This document shows positions 7,401 to 14,115 of a DNA stretch of 23,532 nt, in pieces. A program made the position numbers and the translations under genes. Below the pieces are notes generated by a model. It was not told the origin of the DNA and did no database searches. It saw nothing but the letters and a program-made list of their open reading frames with translations. The stretch lies in assembly GCA_934339005.1 (NCBI GenBank), contig CAKRHR010000043.1:1-23532 (forward strand), given 5' to 3'. The number at the start of each line of letters is the position of its first letter. Position 1 is the first letter of the stretch. This stretch comes from an uncultured Catenibacillus sp. (GTDB taxonomy: Bacteria > Bacillota > Clostridia > Lachnospirales > Lachnospiraceae).

Positions 7401-7429
7401 TTGCAATTTCAAAAGACATCTGTTATTAT
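7401..7429 (+). promoter_or_regulatory. Promoter for tRNA-Leu
   Basis: -35 TTGCAA (7401-7406), 17 nt, -10 TATTAT (7424-7429). The predicted start (about 7436) is one or two bases before the tRNA 5' end, so the precursor would have almost no leader. Confidence 0.7.
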
Positions 7430-7437
7430 AGACTCAT

Positions 7438-7520
7438 GCAGAAGTGGCGGAATGGCAGACGCGCTAGATTCAGGTTCTAGTGCTCGCAAGGGCGTGTGGG
7501 TTCAACTCCCATCTTCTGCA
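7438..7520 (+). tRNA. tRNA-Leu, anticodon CAG
   Basis: An 83-nt class II tRNA. The acceptor stem GCAGAAG (7438-7444) pairs with CTTCTGC (7513-7519), and the discriminator is A7520. The anticodon stem CTAGA/TCTAG encloses TTCAGGT, giving anticodon CAG, which reads CUG leucine codons. The variable arm TGCTCGCAAGGGCGT is long, as in leucine tRNAs, and the T arm contains GGTTCAACTCC. The 3' CCA is not encoded, and a T-run follows directly. Confidence 0.96.
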
Positions 7521-7579
7521 TTATTTTTTTGCCTTTATTTCATATAGAATTACAATGATTTGCAAATATACTGTTATTT

Positions 7580-7631
7580 AAAAATAGAACTGCATTCAAA
7601 GATATATCCCATTGAATGCAGTTCTATTTTT
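7580..7631. terminator. Bidirectional intrinsic terminator
   Basis: A perfect 20-bp stem (7580-7599 with 7612-7631; core ATAGAACTGCATTCAA) and a 12-nt loop, with A-run and T-run flanks. It ends the cbiK-lipoprotein operon from the right and can also stop readthrough from the tRNA gene on the left. Confidence 0.92.
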
Positions 7632-7642
7632 ATTTGTTATAC

Positions 7643-8209
7643 TTATTCTGCTGGTTCAACATCTGTAACAACAACCTTGTGGTCGTACCAGACACCTTTT
7701 TTACCAATTAACGCCAGGTCAAATTCTTTGTCCAGATATGGTACAGGCACATCAAATGCATTGACGGTTTCTATGCTACCATCACTGTAAGTGACTTCTT
7801 CTTTTGTTGGCTCAATCAGCTCATCAGAGTTTTGGGCATCCTTAACAAGTCCCAGATATAAATTAACAATATTTTCTGAGCGCATTGTAATATGCAGTGT
7901 CATCTGACCATTTTCAACTGTCAATATGCCCCTGTCATCGCATGTTTCATTCACACGGAACATACTGCTGTCCGGCTCAAATTTGGCTGAATAAACACCA
8001 TCCTCAAGGGGTGCTTCTGTTTCTTCGACAGTTTCCTCTGCTGTTTCTTCAACACTTGTTTCTGAATTAATTTCAGCCACAGATTCGTTTTCCACTACCA
8101 CATTAGTATCGTTTGTGACTTGTGCATTATCATTTTTTGCATTGCCACATGCAGCAGAAAATGCGCAGGCAGCAACTAATGCCATCGTAAGTGCATATTT
8201 TTTTAACAT
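7643..8209 (-). CDS. Lipoprotein of unknown function, partner of exported CbiK
   Basis: 188 residues with a type II signal peptide: basic MLKKY, hydrophobic core, and lipobox FSAAC, with Cys21 as the expected lipid-bearing residue. Next comes a low-complexity acidic Glu/Thr/Val linker (about 35-70), then a compact beta-rich domain (70-185) starting GVYSAKFEPDSSMF and ending WYDHKVVV. Its length and strand pattern loosely recall small extracytoplasmic beta-sandwich binding domains such as NEAT, but I cannot assign it. It lies 19 nt after cbiK with its own AAGGGAG ribosome binding site, and the strong terminator follows. It is therefore the second gene of a cobalamin-riboswitch operon and probably acts outside the membrane with the chelatase, perhaps in metal or tetrapyrrole handling. 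That role is inferred from context only. Confidence 0.8.
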   Translation of the reverse strand: MLKKYALTMALVAACAFSAACGNAKNDNAQVTNDTNVVVENESVAEINSETSVEETAEETVEETEAPLEDGVYSAKFEPDSSMFRVNETCDDRGILTVENGQMTLHITMRSENIVNLYLGLVKDAQNSDELIEPTKEEVTYSDGSIETVNAFDVPVPYLDKEFDLALIGKKGVWYDHKVVVTDVEPAE

Positions 8210-8228
8210 TTACTTGCTCCCTTATCTT

Positions 8229-9476
8229 TTATTTAATTGTAGCAATTGCAGCTGCTGTATGTTCTACATAAAGTTTTTCAATATCTTCAAGTCTGCCAAG
8301 ACCTGCAATCTGGCAATCAACAGAATCAAAGTTGCCTGATGCGCTGAACTGGCTGTACCATGATTCATCATCATCTGCAGATGCCATATCGTTGTTTGCA
8401 TGGTCACCGGCAACAACCATTAATGGACGAAGCACAACTTTTGTATAACCTGCTGCTTTAACTGCTTCAATAACATTTTCACATGCTGTTTCTTCCGGTT
8501 CACCTTCAACAGTTCCGATGAAAACATTATCATATCCAAGTGTCTGCATCTGAGTCTGCATCTGACTGTAGGATACTTTTGCTGTATGTGATGTACCATG
8601 TCCCATAAATACAAAAGCTGTACCATCTTCGGCTGCTGCATCTAATGAGTCATAATTTGCATCTGCAACTGCTGCTGCAACAATAGTTTCTGCAACACTT
8701 GCTTTATCTTCGTTGATTACTGTTGCATCATCACCAACTTCACCAAGCAATGGTTCTGCAATTGCAACATTTTCAAATGAATCTTTATATGCTTCAACAG
8801 CATCTATAAGTTCATCGTATTCAGCACCGTGCATCAGATGTGTTGGCTGAATGACAAGATTTTTAACGCCATTGTTCACTGCTCTTTCGAGTGCCTGTTC
8901 TACATTATCGATATGTTCATCATCACGCGCCTGTACATGATTGATGATGATCTGTGCTGTAAATGCACGTCTGACTGACCAGTCAGGATATGCTGCCTGA
9001 ATAGCATCTTCGATACCCTTGATATCTTTCACACGGCTGTCATTAAATGATGTACCAAAACTTACAACAAGGATTTCATTTTCACCGATTTCATCAGCAT
9101 TTGCAGGGTCATCAAGACTGGCATCACCTGTATCTCTGCCAAAATAATCCGGATCTGCATTTTCACCTTCAACAAGTTCCTTCTGTGCATCTGTCAGTGC
9201 GTCCCATGCAGCTTTAGCTTCTGCACACTGTGCATCTGTATCATCAGTTCTCTGCTGAACATAAATGGCATCAATCAGTTCTGCAACATGATCTGCTGCT
9301 GCCTGATCACTGTTTTCTTCAACAGCTTCTGTGTCTGCCTGTGTTTCTTCACCTGTTGTTTCAATAGTTGTTTCTTTTGTTGTTTCAGCGGATGGTGTGG
9401 CATCTTTTGTACCACATGCTGAAATCATACCTGCTACAAGTACTGCAGCTGTTACGATTGCAATTCTTCTTTTCAT
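8229..9476 (-). CDS. cbiK: Exported lipoprotein form of CbiK cobaltochelatase
   Basis: 415 residues from the ATG at 9476, which has AAGGAGAG at good spacing; an upstream ATG at 9512 has no such site. CbiK inserts Co2+ into sirohydrochlorin or its precorrin form in anaerobic cobalamin synthesis. The catalytic domain (about 133-415) starts EILVVSFGTSFNDSR and keeps the metal residues known from Salmonella CbiK: Glu219 in HGAEYDEL, His293 in FMGHGTSH, and His359 in VVAGDHANNDMA. Unlike the cytoplasmic enzyme, it has a lipoprotein signal peptide (lipobox ISAC, Cys21), a Thr/Glu linker, and a helical surface-spacer-like segment (about 63-103, with AWDALTDAQKELVEG). It should therefore work outside the membrane. 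Periplasmic CbiK forms are known in Desulfovibrio. The substrate here may be a scavenged tetrapyrrole. It is the first gene of a riboswitch-controlled operon. Confidence 0.9.
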   Translation of the reverse strand: MKRRIAIVTAAVLVAGMISACGTKDATPSAETTKETTIETTGEETQADTEAVEENSDQAAADHVAELIDAIYVQQRTDDTDAQCAEAKAAWDALTDAQKELVEGENADPDYFGRDTGDASLDDPANADEIGENEILVVSFGTSFNDSRVKDIKGIEDAIQAAYPDWSVRRAFTAQIIINHVQARDDEHIDNVEQALERAVNNGVKNLVIQPTHLMHGAEYDELIDAVEAYKDSFENVAIAEPLLGEVGDDATVINEDKASVAETIVAAAVADANYDSLDAAAEDGTAFVFMGHGTSHTAKVSYSQMQTQMQTLGYDNVFIGTVEGEPEETACENVIEAVKAAGYTKVVLRPLMVVAGDHANNDMASADDDESWYSQFSASGNFDSVDCQIAGLGRLEDIEKLYVEHTAAAIATIK

Positions 9477-9506
9477 TTGAACTCTCCTTTTCTTTTTGCG
9501 ACCCGA

Positions 9507-9606
9507 TTTCATTTCAATGGCTTTATCTTTTCATTTCAATGGACTCTTTGACAAGCATTTCAACGAGTTTTTTAAAAAATTATTTCACAGAACATTTTCA
9601 ATATGG
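9507..9606. repeat. CATTTCAA direct repeats in the cbiK leader
   Basis: TTTCATTTCAATGG occurs exactly twice (9507-9520 and 9529-9542). Related copies are GCATTTCAACG (9555-9565) and CATTTTCAATATGG (9593-9606). The shared core starts at 9510, 9532, 9556 and 9593. The array fills the space between the riboswitch terminator and the cbiK ribosome binding site. On the transcript the unit reads CAUUGAAAUG, itself nearly self-complementary. Function unknown. Confidence 0.5.
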
Positions 9607-9614
9607 TTTTCTGT

Positions 9615-9656
9615 AAAATAAAAAAAGCCCTTTCACCGGATCCACGGGAAAAAGGC
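9615..9656 (-). terminator. Riboswitch-linked intrinsic terminator before cbiK
   Basis: The minus-strand hairpin (9627-9656) pairs GCCTTTTT with GAAAGGGC and CCG with CGG around a TGGATC loop, with one mismatch. A U-rich run follows (complement of 9615-9626). It stands about 85 nt after the B12 box and about 140 nt before the cbiK ATG, the position expected for the expression platform of a transcription-terminating cobalamin riboswitch. Confidence 0.8.
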
Positions 9657-9739
9657 CATAAAATACACAAAAAAGTGTGGTTTACCCACATCTGTTATTT
9701 TGTGACATTATGCCAATTACTCGTGGCTACATTGTCAAC

Positions 9740-9935
9740 CTCAATCGGCAGGTCTCCTGACTTACAGCTTTACATTTCTAACCGTCTTCCCATTTTCACA
9801 GTGACTGGAAGTGATTTGTCATCATTTCCATGGTTAAAAACTATCTGCTTACAGTGACGAGTTCGCACAGGATTTTCACCTGTTTCCCTTTTCACCTTCA
9901 TAGCTTTAAAAGCTATGCCGACACCGATTAATTGC
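9740..9935 (-). ncRNA. Cobalamin riboswitch controlling cbiK
   Basis: The minus strand carries the conserved cobalamin aptamer in order: the 5' stem region with GGTGTCGGCATAGC, the core GGGAAACAGGTGAAAATCC followed by CGAACTCGTCACTGTAA, and near the 3' end the B12 box AGTCAGGAGACCTGCC (complement of 9747-9762). The usual CCGC before CACTG reads TCGT here. Binding of adenosylcobalamin or a related corrinoid is expected to favour the downstream terminator (9615-9656) and lower cbiK and lipoprotein expression. The aptamer begins a few bases after the predicted transcript start. The exact ends are approximate. Confidence 0.93.
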
Positions 9936-9941
9936 TTATTT

Positions 9942-9970
9942 ACATTAGCACAAATGCATATTGATGTCAA
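9942..9970 (-). promoter_or_regulatory. Promoter for the riboswitch-cbiK operon
   Basis: Minus-strand -35 TTGACA (9965-9970), 17 nt, extended -10 TGCTAATGT (core TAATGT at 9942-9947). Transcription starts near 9935, the first base of the aptamer. Confidence 0.75.
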
Positions 9971-9996
9971 CATGGCTTATATGTTTTCATGCAGAT

Positions 9997-10012
9997 AAAT
10001 TACAGGTAATTT
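9997..10012. promoter_or_regulatory. 16-bp perfect inverted repeat between divergent promoters
   Basis: AAATTAC-AG-GTAATTT is a perfect inverted repeat with a 2-nt centre. It lies about 30 bp upstream of the glycosidase -35 and about 27 bp upstream of the cbiK-operon -35. It has the form of a dimeric regulator site. No regulator gene is visible nearby. The rest of the gap 9936-10111 holds only the two promoters. Confidence 0.45.
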
Positions 10013-10041
10013 CTGTGGTACGTGACTTTTCTATTCTCAGA

Positions 10042-10071
10042 TTGACACGCTTCTAATGTACGATATATAAT
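10042..10071 (+). promoter_or_regulatory. Promoter for the GH43-like gene
   Basis: -35 TTGACA (10042-10047), 18 nt, -10 TATAAT (10066-10071), a near-consensus sigma-A promoter. The transcript would start near 10078, about 34 nt before the ATG. Confidence 0.8.
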
Positions 10072-10111
10072 GAAAATTAAGTATTTAAAATCTCGGAGAA
10101 GGAGAAACTAT

Positions 10112-10993
10112 ATGAAAACAGCAGATATTAATATTCGTGACCCTTATGTGTTGCTTCACGATGGTCACTATTATCTTTATGGCACTCGAAGTGCCACTTG
10201 CTGGGGACCTGCAGAAGGGTTTGACTGCTATACAAGTGAGGATCTTGAAAATTGGACTGGTCCATTTGAAATTTTTAAACGCAGTGATGATTTCTTTGCC
10301 ACACAAAATTTCTGGGCACCGGAATGTTACGCTTATAATGGCTCATTTTATCTTGTCACAACTCTTGGCAACGAATCCATCAAAAAAGGCATTTATGTAT
10401 TGAAATCCGATTCGCCAAAAGGACCTTTTGAACTGTATGGCAAACGTCTGACACCTAAGGACTGGACATGCATCGATGGTACTTTGTACTTTGAAGACAG
10501 CGTACCTTATCTTATTTTTTCTCATTCCTTTGAGGACACACCGGATGGCGATATGTGTATGCTTAAGCTTTCTTCTGACCTTTCAGAAGCAATTTCTGCC
10601 CCGGAAAAATTATTTTCTGCCGGCGAAGCAGCCTGGGCTCATCCTGTACCATTTGCCAAACAGGAATTTGGCATGGACGGCGATGTGTATTTCACCGATG
10701 GTCCAGGTGTCGTGATGCTGGAAAACGGCAAACTGTGTATGACCTGGTCAAGCTGGGGCACAAATGGTTACGCTGTTGGTACAGCTATTTCTGAAAGTGG
10801 TAAGCTTTGCGGACCATGGCTTCAGTCAACTACGCCTATTTTCCCTGAAAACGGCGGTCACGGTATGTTATTTACAGATAAAAATGGGCAGAAATTATTT
10901 GCTCTGCACTATCCTAATGACCGATATAAAGAGCATCCTTGCTTTATCAAAGCTGAACCTGATGCTAATTTGGGTTTAAAACTCACATCATAG
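10112..10993 (+). CDS. Family 43-like glycoside hydrolase (five-bladed propeller), cytoplasmic
   Basis: 293 residues from the ATG at 10112, with AAGGAG 7 nt upstream; the open frame's earlier start at 10070 lies within the promoter. GH43 enzymes cleave arabinose or xylose linkages by inversion. Repeated blade motifs are visible (DGHYYLYGT, NGSFYLVTT, EDSVPYLIFS, NGKLCMTWSSW, NGQKLFALHY). The N-terminal NIRDPYV gives the likely base Asp10, and CIDGTLYFED gives the pKa-tuning Asp122. Where many GH43 members have the acid Glu in EGP, this one has FTDGPG (Asp196), followed by NGYAVGTA and NGGHGML (His250). No signal peptide is present, so it would act on imported oligosaccharides. A lipoprotein gene follows after 55 nt. 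The family is fairly sure; the substrate is unknown. Confidence 0.85.
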   Translation: MKTADINIRDPYVLLHDGHYYLYGTRSATCWGPAEGFDCYTSEDLENWTGPFEIFKRSDDFFATQNFWAPECYAYNGSFYLVTTLGNESIKKGIYVLKSDSPKGPFELYGKRLTPKDWTCIDGTLYFEDSVPYLIFSHSFEDTPDGDMCMLKLSSDLSEAISAPEKLFSAGEAAWAHPVPFAKQEFGMDGDVYFTDGPGVVMLENGKLCMTWSSWGTNGYAVGTAISESGKLCGPWLQSTTPIFPENGGHGMLFTDKNGQKLFALHYPNDRYKEHPCFIKAEPDANLGLKLTS

Positions 10994-11048
10994 CAGAAAA
11001 CACATAAAGCAAATTATAGGCAAATATATCATCTAACAGGAGTATCTC

Positions 11049-11666
11049 ATGAATTTAAAATACAAATTATATACCCTCGCCGGAATTACTGCACTCAGTG
11101 TCACAACACTTCTTGGTAGCTGTGGTATGAATATGAATACAAATACAAATCAAACTGAAAATGCTGCCGAAACAGCCTCCTATCCTTTAGCTGTAGGCGA
11201 TGTCATGACTATTGATGACTTAGGCGGCAATGCAAAACTGCTGGATATCCAGGATTCACTGACAAGCCGCGGACTTTATTATGCAGCCTGGGGTATTGGC
11301 AATGCCGAAGACTATGCCAATGATGAAGGTACTACTATCCAACTCTATGATGCTCAGTTGTATACAATCATCAGCACATGTACACAGGACTATGAAGCCC
11401 TTGACACCTGTGCAAACTGGGAAAGCACTGCGAAAAAGAGTTATACAATCACAGATGAATCGAAACTGGATTACAATGGTATCACTTTTGACATGCTTTC
11501 CTACACTTACCCTGAGGATTCTAAAAATCCCTGTGATTATGGCATGTCCATTTACGGCGCAGATGGCACTACAGCGATTTGTGTTGAAATCAGTTGCCGT
11601 AATCAATGGGATGGTGATGGCGAAGACTTAATTAAAGATTTTCTTGACCACTGTCACTTAAAATAA
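11049..11666 (+). CDS. Lipoprotein of unknown function
   Basis: 205 residues with a type II signal peptide: basic MNLKYK, hydrophobic core, and lipobox LLGSC with Cys25. A short Asn/Thr-rich linker (27-40) leads to a single extracytoplasmic domain (about 45-205) with four or five cysteines (for example in STCTQDYEALDTCANW) that could form disulfides. I do not recognise the domain. The ribosome binding site AACAGGAG sits 6 nt before the ATG. It follows the GH43-like gene by 55 nt on the same strand without a terminator between, so cotranscription is likely, and a hairpin terminator follows it. Whether it relates to sugar use cannot be told. Confidence 0.75.
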   Translation: MNLKYKLYTLAGITALSVTTLLGSCGMNMNTNTNQTENAAETASYPLAVGDVMTIDDLGGNAKLLDIQDSLTSRGLYYAAWGIGNAEDYANDEGTTIQLYDAQLYTIISTCTQDYEALDTCANWESTAKKSYTITDESKLDYNGITFDMLSYTYPEDSKNPCDYGMSIYGADGTTAICVEISCRNQWDGDGEDLIKDFLDHCHLK

Positions 11667-11677
11667 ATATTTTGTAC

Positions 11678-11710
11678 AACAGAAAATTCCAATGAATTTT
11701 CTGTTATATA
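11678..11710 (+). terminator. Terminator of the GH43-lipoprotein transcript
   Basis: Perfect 11-bp stem AACAGAAAATT (11678-11688) / AATTTTCTGTT (11695-11705) with a 6-nt loop, 12 nt after the lipoprotein stop. The T-tail is weak (ATATAAAA), so some readthrough is possible. Confidence 0.6.
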
Positions 11711-11717
11711 AAAAGCA

Positions 11718-11789
11718 AAAAAGGCTGCCTCTGAATGCATGACCTGCCACTCAAAACGGACTGTCATACATCACAGAAGCAACCTTTTT
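11718..11789 (-). terminator. Terminator after hisC with a large structured loop
   Basis: On the minus strand AAAAAGGTTGCTTCTG pairs with CAGAGGCAGCCTTTTT over 16 positions without mismatch if G-U pairs are allowed. On the plus strand two positions mismatch, so the element belongs to the hisC-side transcript. The 40-nt loop can form a second 8-bp stem (TGTATGAC/GTCATGCA). A U-run ends the outer stem. Confidence 0.8.
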
Positions 11790-11869
11790 ATTTTAACTTT
11801 TATCTTCTTTATGTCTTTGAGTCATACACAAATAATACCGCAATACTGATTTATGCTTGCAAGCCATAA

Positions 11870-12925
11870 CTATTTCATATATTCCTTAAAGAATGCAATT
11901 AACTTTTTCATCTCTTCATCTGTACCAATCGTAATCCGCAAATAATTATTGATACGTGGTTTGTCAAAATAGCGCACATAAATATCTTTTTCTCTCAATG
12001 CCGTAAATAACTCCTTCGCAGGGTATTTCGGATGAGATGCAAAAATGAAGTTCGCGCCCGGTTCGTTAAATTCAAATCCGAGATTCCTCAGTTCTTTGGC
12101 TGTCCATGCCCGTGTCGCTTTGATTTTCTCAACACAGTTTTCAAAATATGCTTTATCTTTGACAGCCTCAACACCAAGAGCGAGTGATGTCTGATTCATC
12201 GTATATGAATTAATGGAATATTTGACATCGTTCATCGCCTTAATCAAATCTTTGTTTCCGATAGCATAACCAATACGCATGCCTGCCATGGAACGAGATT
12301 TTGAAAATGTCTGAACAACCAGCAGGTTATCATATTTGTCAATCAATTCAAGGGCAGACGCACCTGAAAAATCAATATATGCTTCATCAATAATCACAAT
12401 CACATCCTGATTGTGCCGGATAATGTCTTCAATTATGGATAGATCTTCATATCTTGATGTTGGTGCGTTTGGATTTGGGAAAATCACACCGCCGTTTTCG
12501 GCATAGTAATCCTCCTTAACAATCGCAAAATTGTCATCCAATGCTTTTGTTTCATAAGGCACACGATAAACATCTGCCCAAACCGGATAAAAAGAATATG
12601 TAATGTCCGGGAAAAAGATTGGTTTATCTGAATTAAAGAATGTCAGAAATGCCACGGAAAGCACATCATCTGATCCAACACCTACAAATACCATATCCTC
12701 GTCCACATGATAATAATCCGCAAGCACACCTGTCAATGCTGATGCCGTCGGGTCAGGATATAATCTTAATTTATCCTGATCAAAAGCATCCAACGCTTTT
12801 TGCACGCCCGGTGCAGGTGGGTATGGATTCTCATTTGTGTTCAACTTAATCATTGATGGTCTATTCGGCTGTTCGCCCGGTGTATAAGGTACAACCTTAC
12901 GCAATTTATCTTCCCATGCTCTCAT
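11870..12925 (-). CDS. hisC: Histidinol-phosphate aminotransferase
   Basis: 351 residues from the ATG at 12925, which has AAAGGG 9 nt upstream. The ATG three codons earlier touches that AAAGGG and is too close. The enzyme is a PLP-dependent fold-type I aminotransferase that converts imidazole-acetol phosphate to histidinol phosphate with glutamate in histidine synthesis. Visible: substrate-facing KLNTNENPYPP, NPNAPTS (PLP-binding Asn), IIDEAYIDF (Asp180, Tyr183), TFSKSRSMAGMRIGYAIG with Schiff-base Lys209 and the phosphate-binding Arg, and the C-terminal NNYLRITIG. No other his gene is in the window, so it is a stand-alone copy or serves another aminotransferase role as well. It follows prfA by 71 nt and ends in a structured terminator. 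Confidence 0.92.
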   Translation of the reverse strand: MRAWEDKLRKVVPYTPGEQPNRPSMIKLNTNENPYPPAPGVQKALDAFDQDKLRLYPDPTASALTGVLADYYHVDEDMVFVGVGSDDVLSVAFLTFFNSDKPIFFPDITYSFYPVWADVYRVPYETKALDDNFAIVKEDYYAENGGVIFPNPNAPTSRYEDLSIIEDIIRHNQDVIVIIDEAYIDFSGASALELIDKYDNLLVVQTFSKSRSMAGMRIGYAIGNKDLIKAMNDVKYSINSYTMNQTSLALGVEAVKDKAYFENCVEKIKATRAWTAKELRNLGFEFNEPGANFIFASHPKYPAKELFTALREKDIYVRYFDKPRINNYLRITIGTDEEMKKLIAFFKEYMK

Positions 12926-12956
12926 CTCAAACATCCCTTTCTGCTGTCATATGTAC

Positions 12957-12974
12957 TGTCACCGCCAGGTGACA
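12957..12974. other. Intercistronic hairpin between prfA and hisC
   Basis: TGTCACC (12957-12963) / GGTGACA (12968-12974) is a perfect 7-bp inverted repeat with a 4-nt loop, placed 31 nt before hisC. It has no U-run, so a processing or stability element is more likely than a terminator. Confidence 0.5.
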
Positions 12975-12996
12975 TATCTGTCTGATTGTGCTTTAA

Positions 12997-14070
12997 TTAT
13001 GCTTCTTCCATGTTGCTTAATTTAGCTGCCTGGTCTGCTGCAATCAGGCTGTCGATGATTTCATCCAAATCACCATTCATAATAGCATCCAGACGATGCA
13101 GTGTCAATTTAATACGATGATCTGTACATCTTCCCTGTGGGAAATTGTATGTTCTGATTTTTTCTGAGCGGTCACCTGTACCAACCTGATTCTTACGCAG
13201 AGAAGCTTCTTCCTTCTGCTTCTTTTCAAGTTCAAGGTCATACAATTTAGAACGCAGTACCTTCAACGCTTTATCTTTATTTTTAAGCTGTGATTTTTCA
13301 TCCTGACAGGAAATAACAATACCTGTTGGAATATGTGTTACACGAACCGCAGAGTCTGTTGTGTTGACACACTGTCCACCATTACCGGATGCACGGAATA
13401 CATCGATACGCACATCGTTCATGTCAAGCTGTACATCAACTTCTTCAGCTTCAGGCATAATCGCCACTGTCGCTGTAGATGTGTGAATACGTCCCTGAGA
13501 TTCTGTTTCAGGCACACGCTGTACACGATGTACACCACTTTCATACTTCAAACGTGAATAAGCACCCTGACCTGTAATCATGAAAACAACTTCCTTGAAA
13601 CCGCCAAGGCCGTTTTCATTGACACTCATCATCTCAACCTTCCAACGTCTGCTTTCAGCATATTTGACATACATACGATATAAATCTGCTGCAAATAACG
13701 CTGCTTCATCACCGCCGGCACCACCACGGATTTCAACGATAACGTTCTTGTCATCCATCGGGTCTTTTGGAATCAGAAGAATCTTTAATTCATTCTCGAT
13801 TTCTTCAAGACGTACTTTACTCTCAGCCAATTCTTCTCTGGCAAGTTCTTTCATCTCTTCATCGCTTTCAGTTTCAATCATCTCAAGACTGTCTTCGATA
13901 TTCTGCTTTGTCTGCTTATATTCTGTATATTTTTCCGCGATTGGTGTCAAATCTGTCTGTTCCTTCATCAATTTACGGAATCTTGACTGGTCATTGACTA
14001 CATCCGGATCGTTCAATTCTTCAAGTACCTGCTGATAACGTACTAAAATATCATCTAAACGGTCAAACAT
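12997..14070 (-). CDS. prfA: Peptide chain release factor 1
   Basis: 357 residues, the normal RF1 length. RF1 recognises UAA and UAG in the ribosomal A site and triggers peptide release. The helical N-terminal domain (1-100) is followed by VEIRGGAGGDEAALFAADLY (112-131), the codon-recognition PxT-type motif in RVPETESQGRIHTS (185-198, PET at 187-189), and the catalytic GGQ at 231-233 in SGNGGQCVN, whose Gln is the target of PrmC encoded just upstream. GTGDRSEKIRTYNFPQGRCT and DHRIKLTLHRLD complete the family pattern. The ATG at 14070 has GGAGGT 6 nt upstream. Order and spacing (prmC stop 45 nt upstream) indicate an operon. Confidence 0.97.
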   Translation of the reverse strand: MFDRLDDILVRYQQVLEELNDPDVVNDQSRFRKLMKEQTDLTPIAEKYTEYKQTKQNIEDSLEMIETESDEEMKELAREELAESKVRLEEIENELKILLIPKDPMDDKNVIVEIRGGAGGDEAALFAADLYRMYVKYAESRRWKVEMMSVNENGLGGFKEVVFMITGQGAYSRLKYESGVHRVQRVPETESQGRIHTSTATVAIMPEAEEVDVQLDMNDVRIDVFRASGNGGQCVNTTDSAVRVTHIPTGIVISCQDEKSQLKNKDKALKVLRSKLYDLELEKKQKEEASLRKNQVGTGDRSEKIRTYNFPQGRCTDHRIKLTLHRLDAIMNGDLDEIIDSLIAADQAAKLSNMEEA

Positions 14071-14115
14071 AACCTTACCTCCATTTTATTTCCAACTTGT
14101 ATGATTGCTAAAACA

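Noticed and set aside
7643..8209. Assignment of the CbiK partner as a NEAT-domain heme protein
   Set aside because: Only a vague strand pattern supports it; key family motifs are not clearly present.
11870..12996. Search for a T-box or histidine attenuator before hisC
   Set aside because: The 71-nt gap to prfA has only a short hairpin and no T-box sequence or His-codon leader peptide.
13580..14035. 151-codon open frame on the plus strand inside prfA
   Set aside because: Antisense to the well-supported prfA; Ser-rich low-complexity product typical of a shadow frame.
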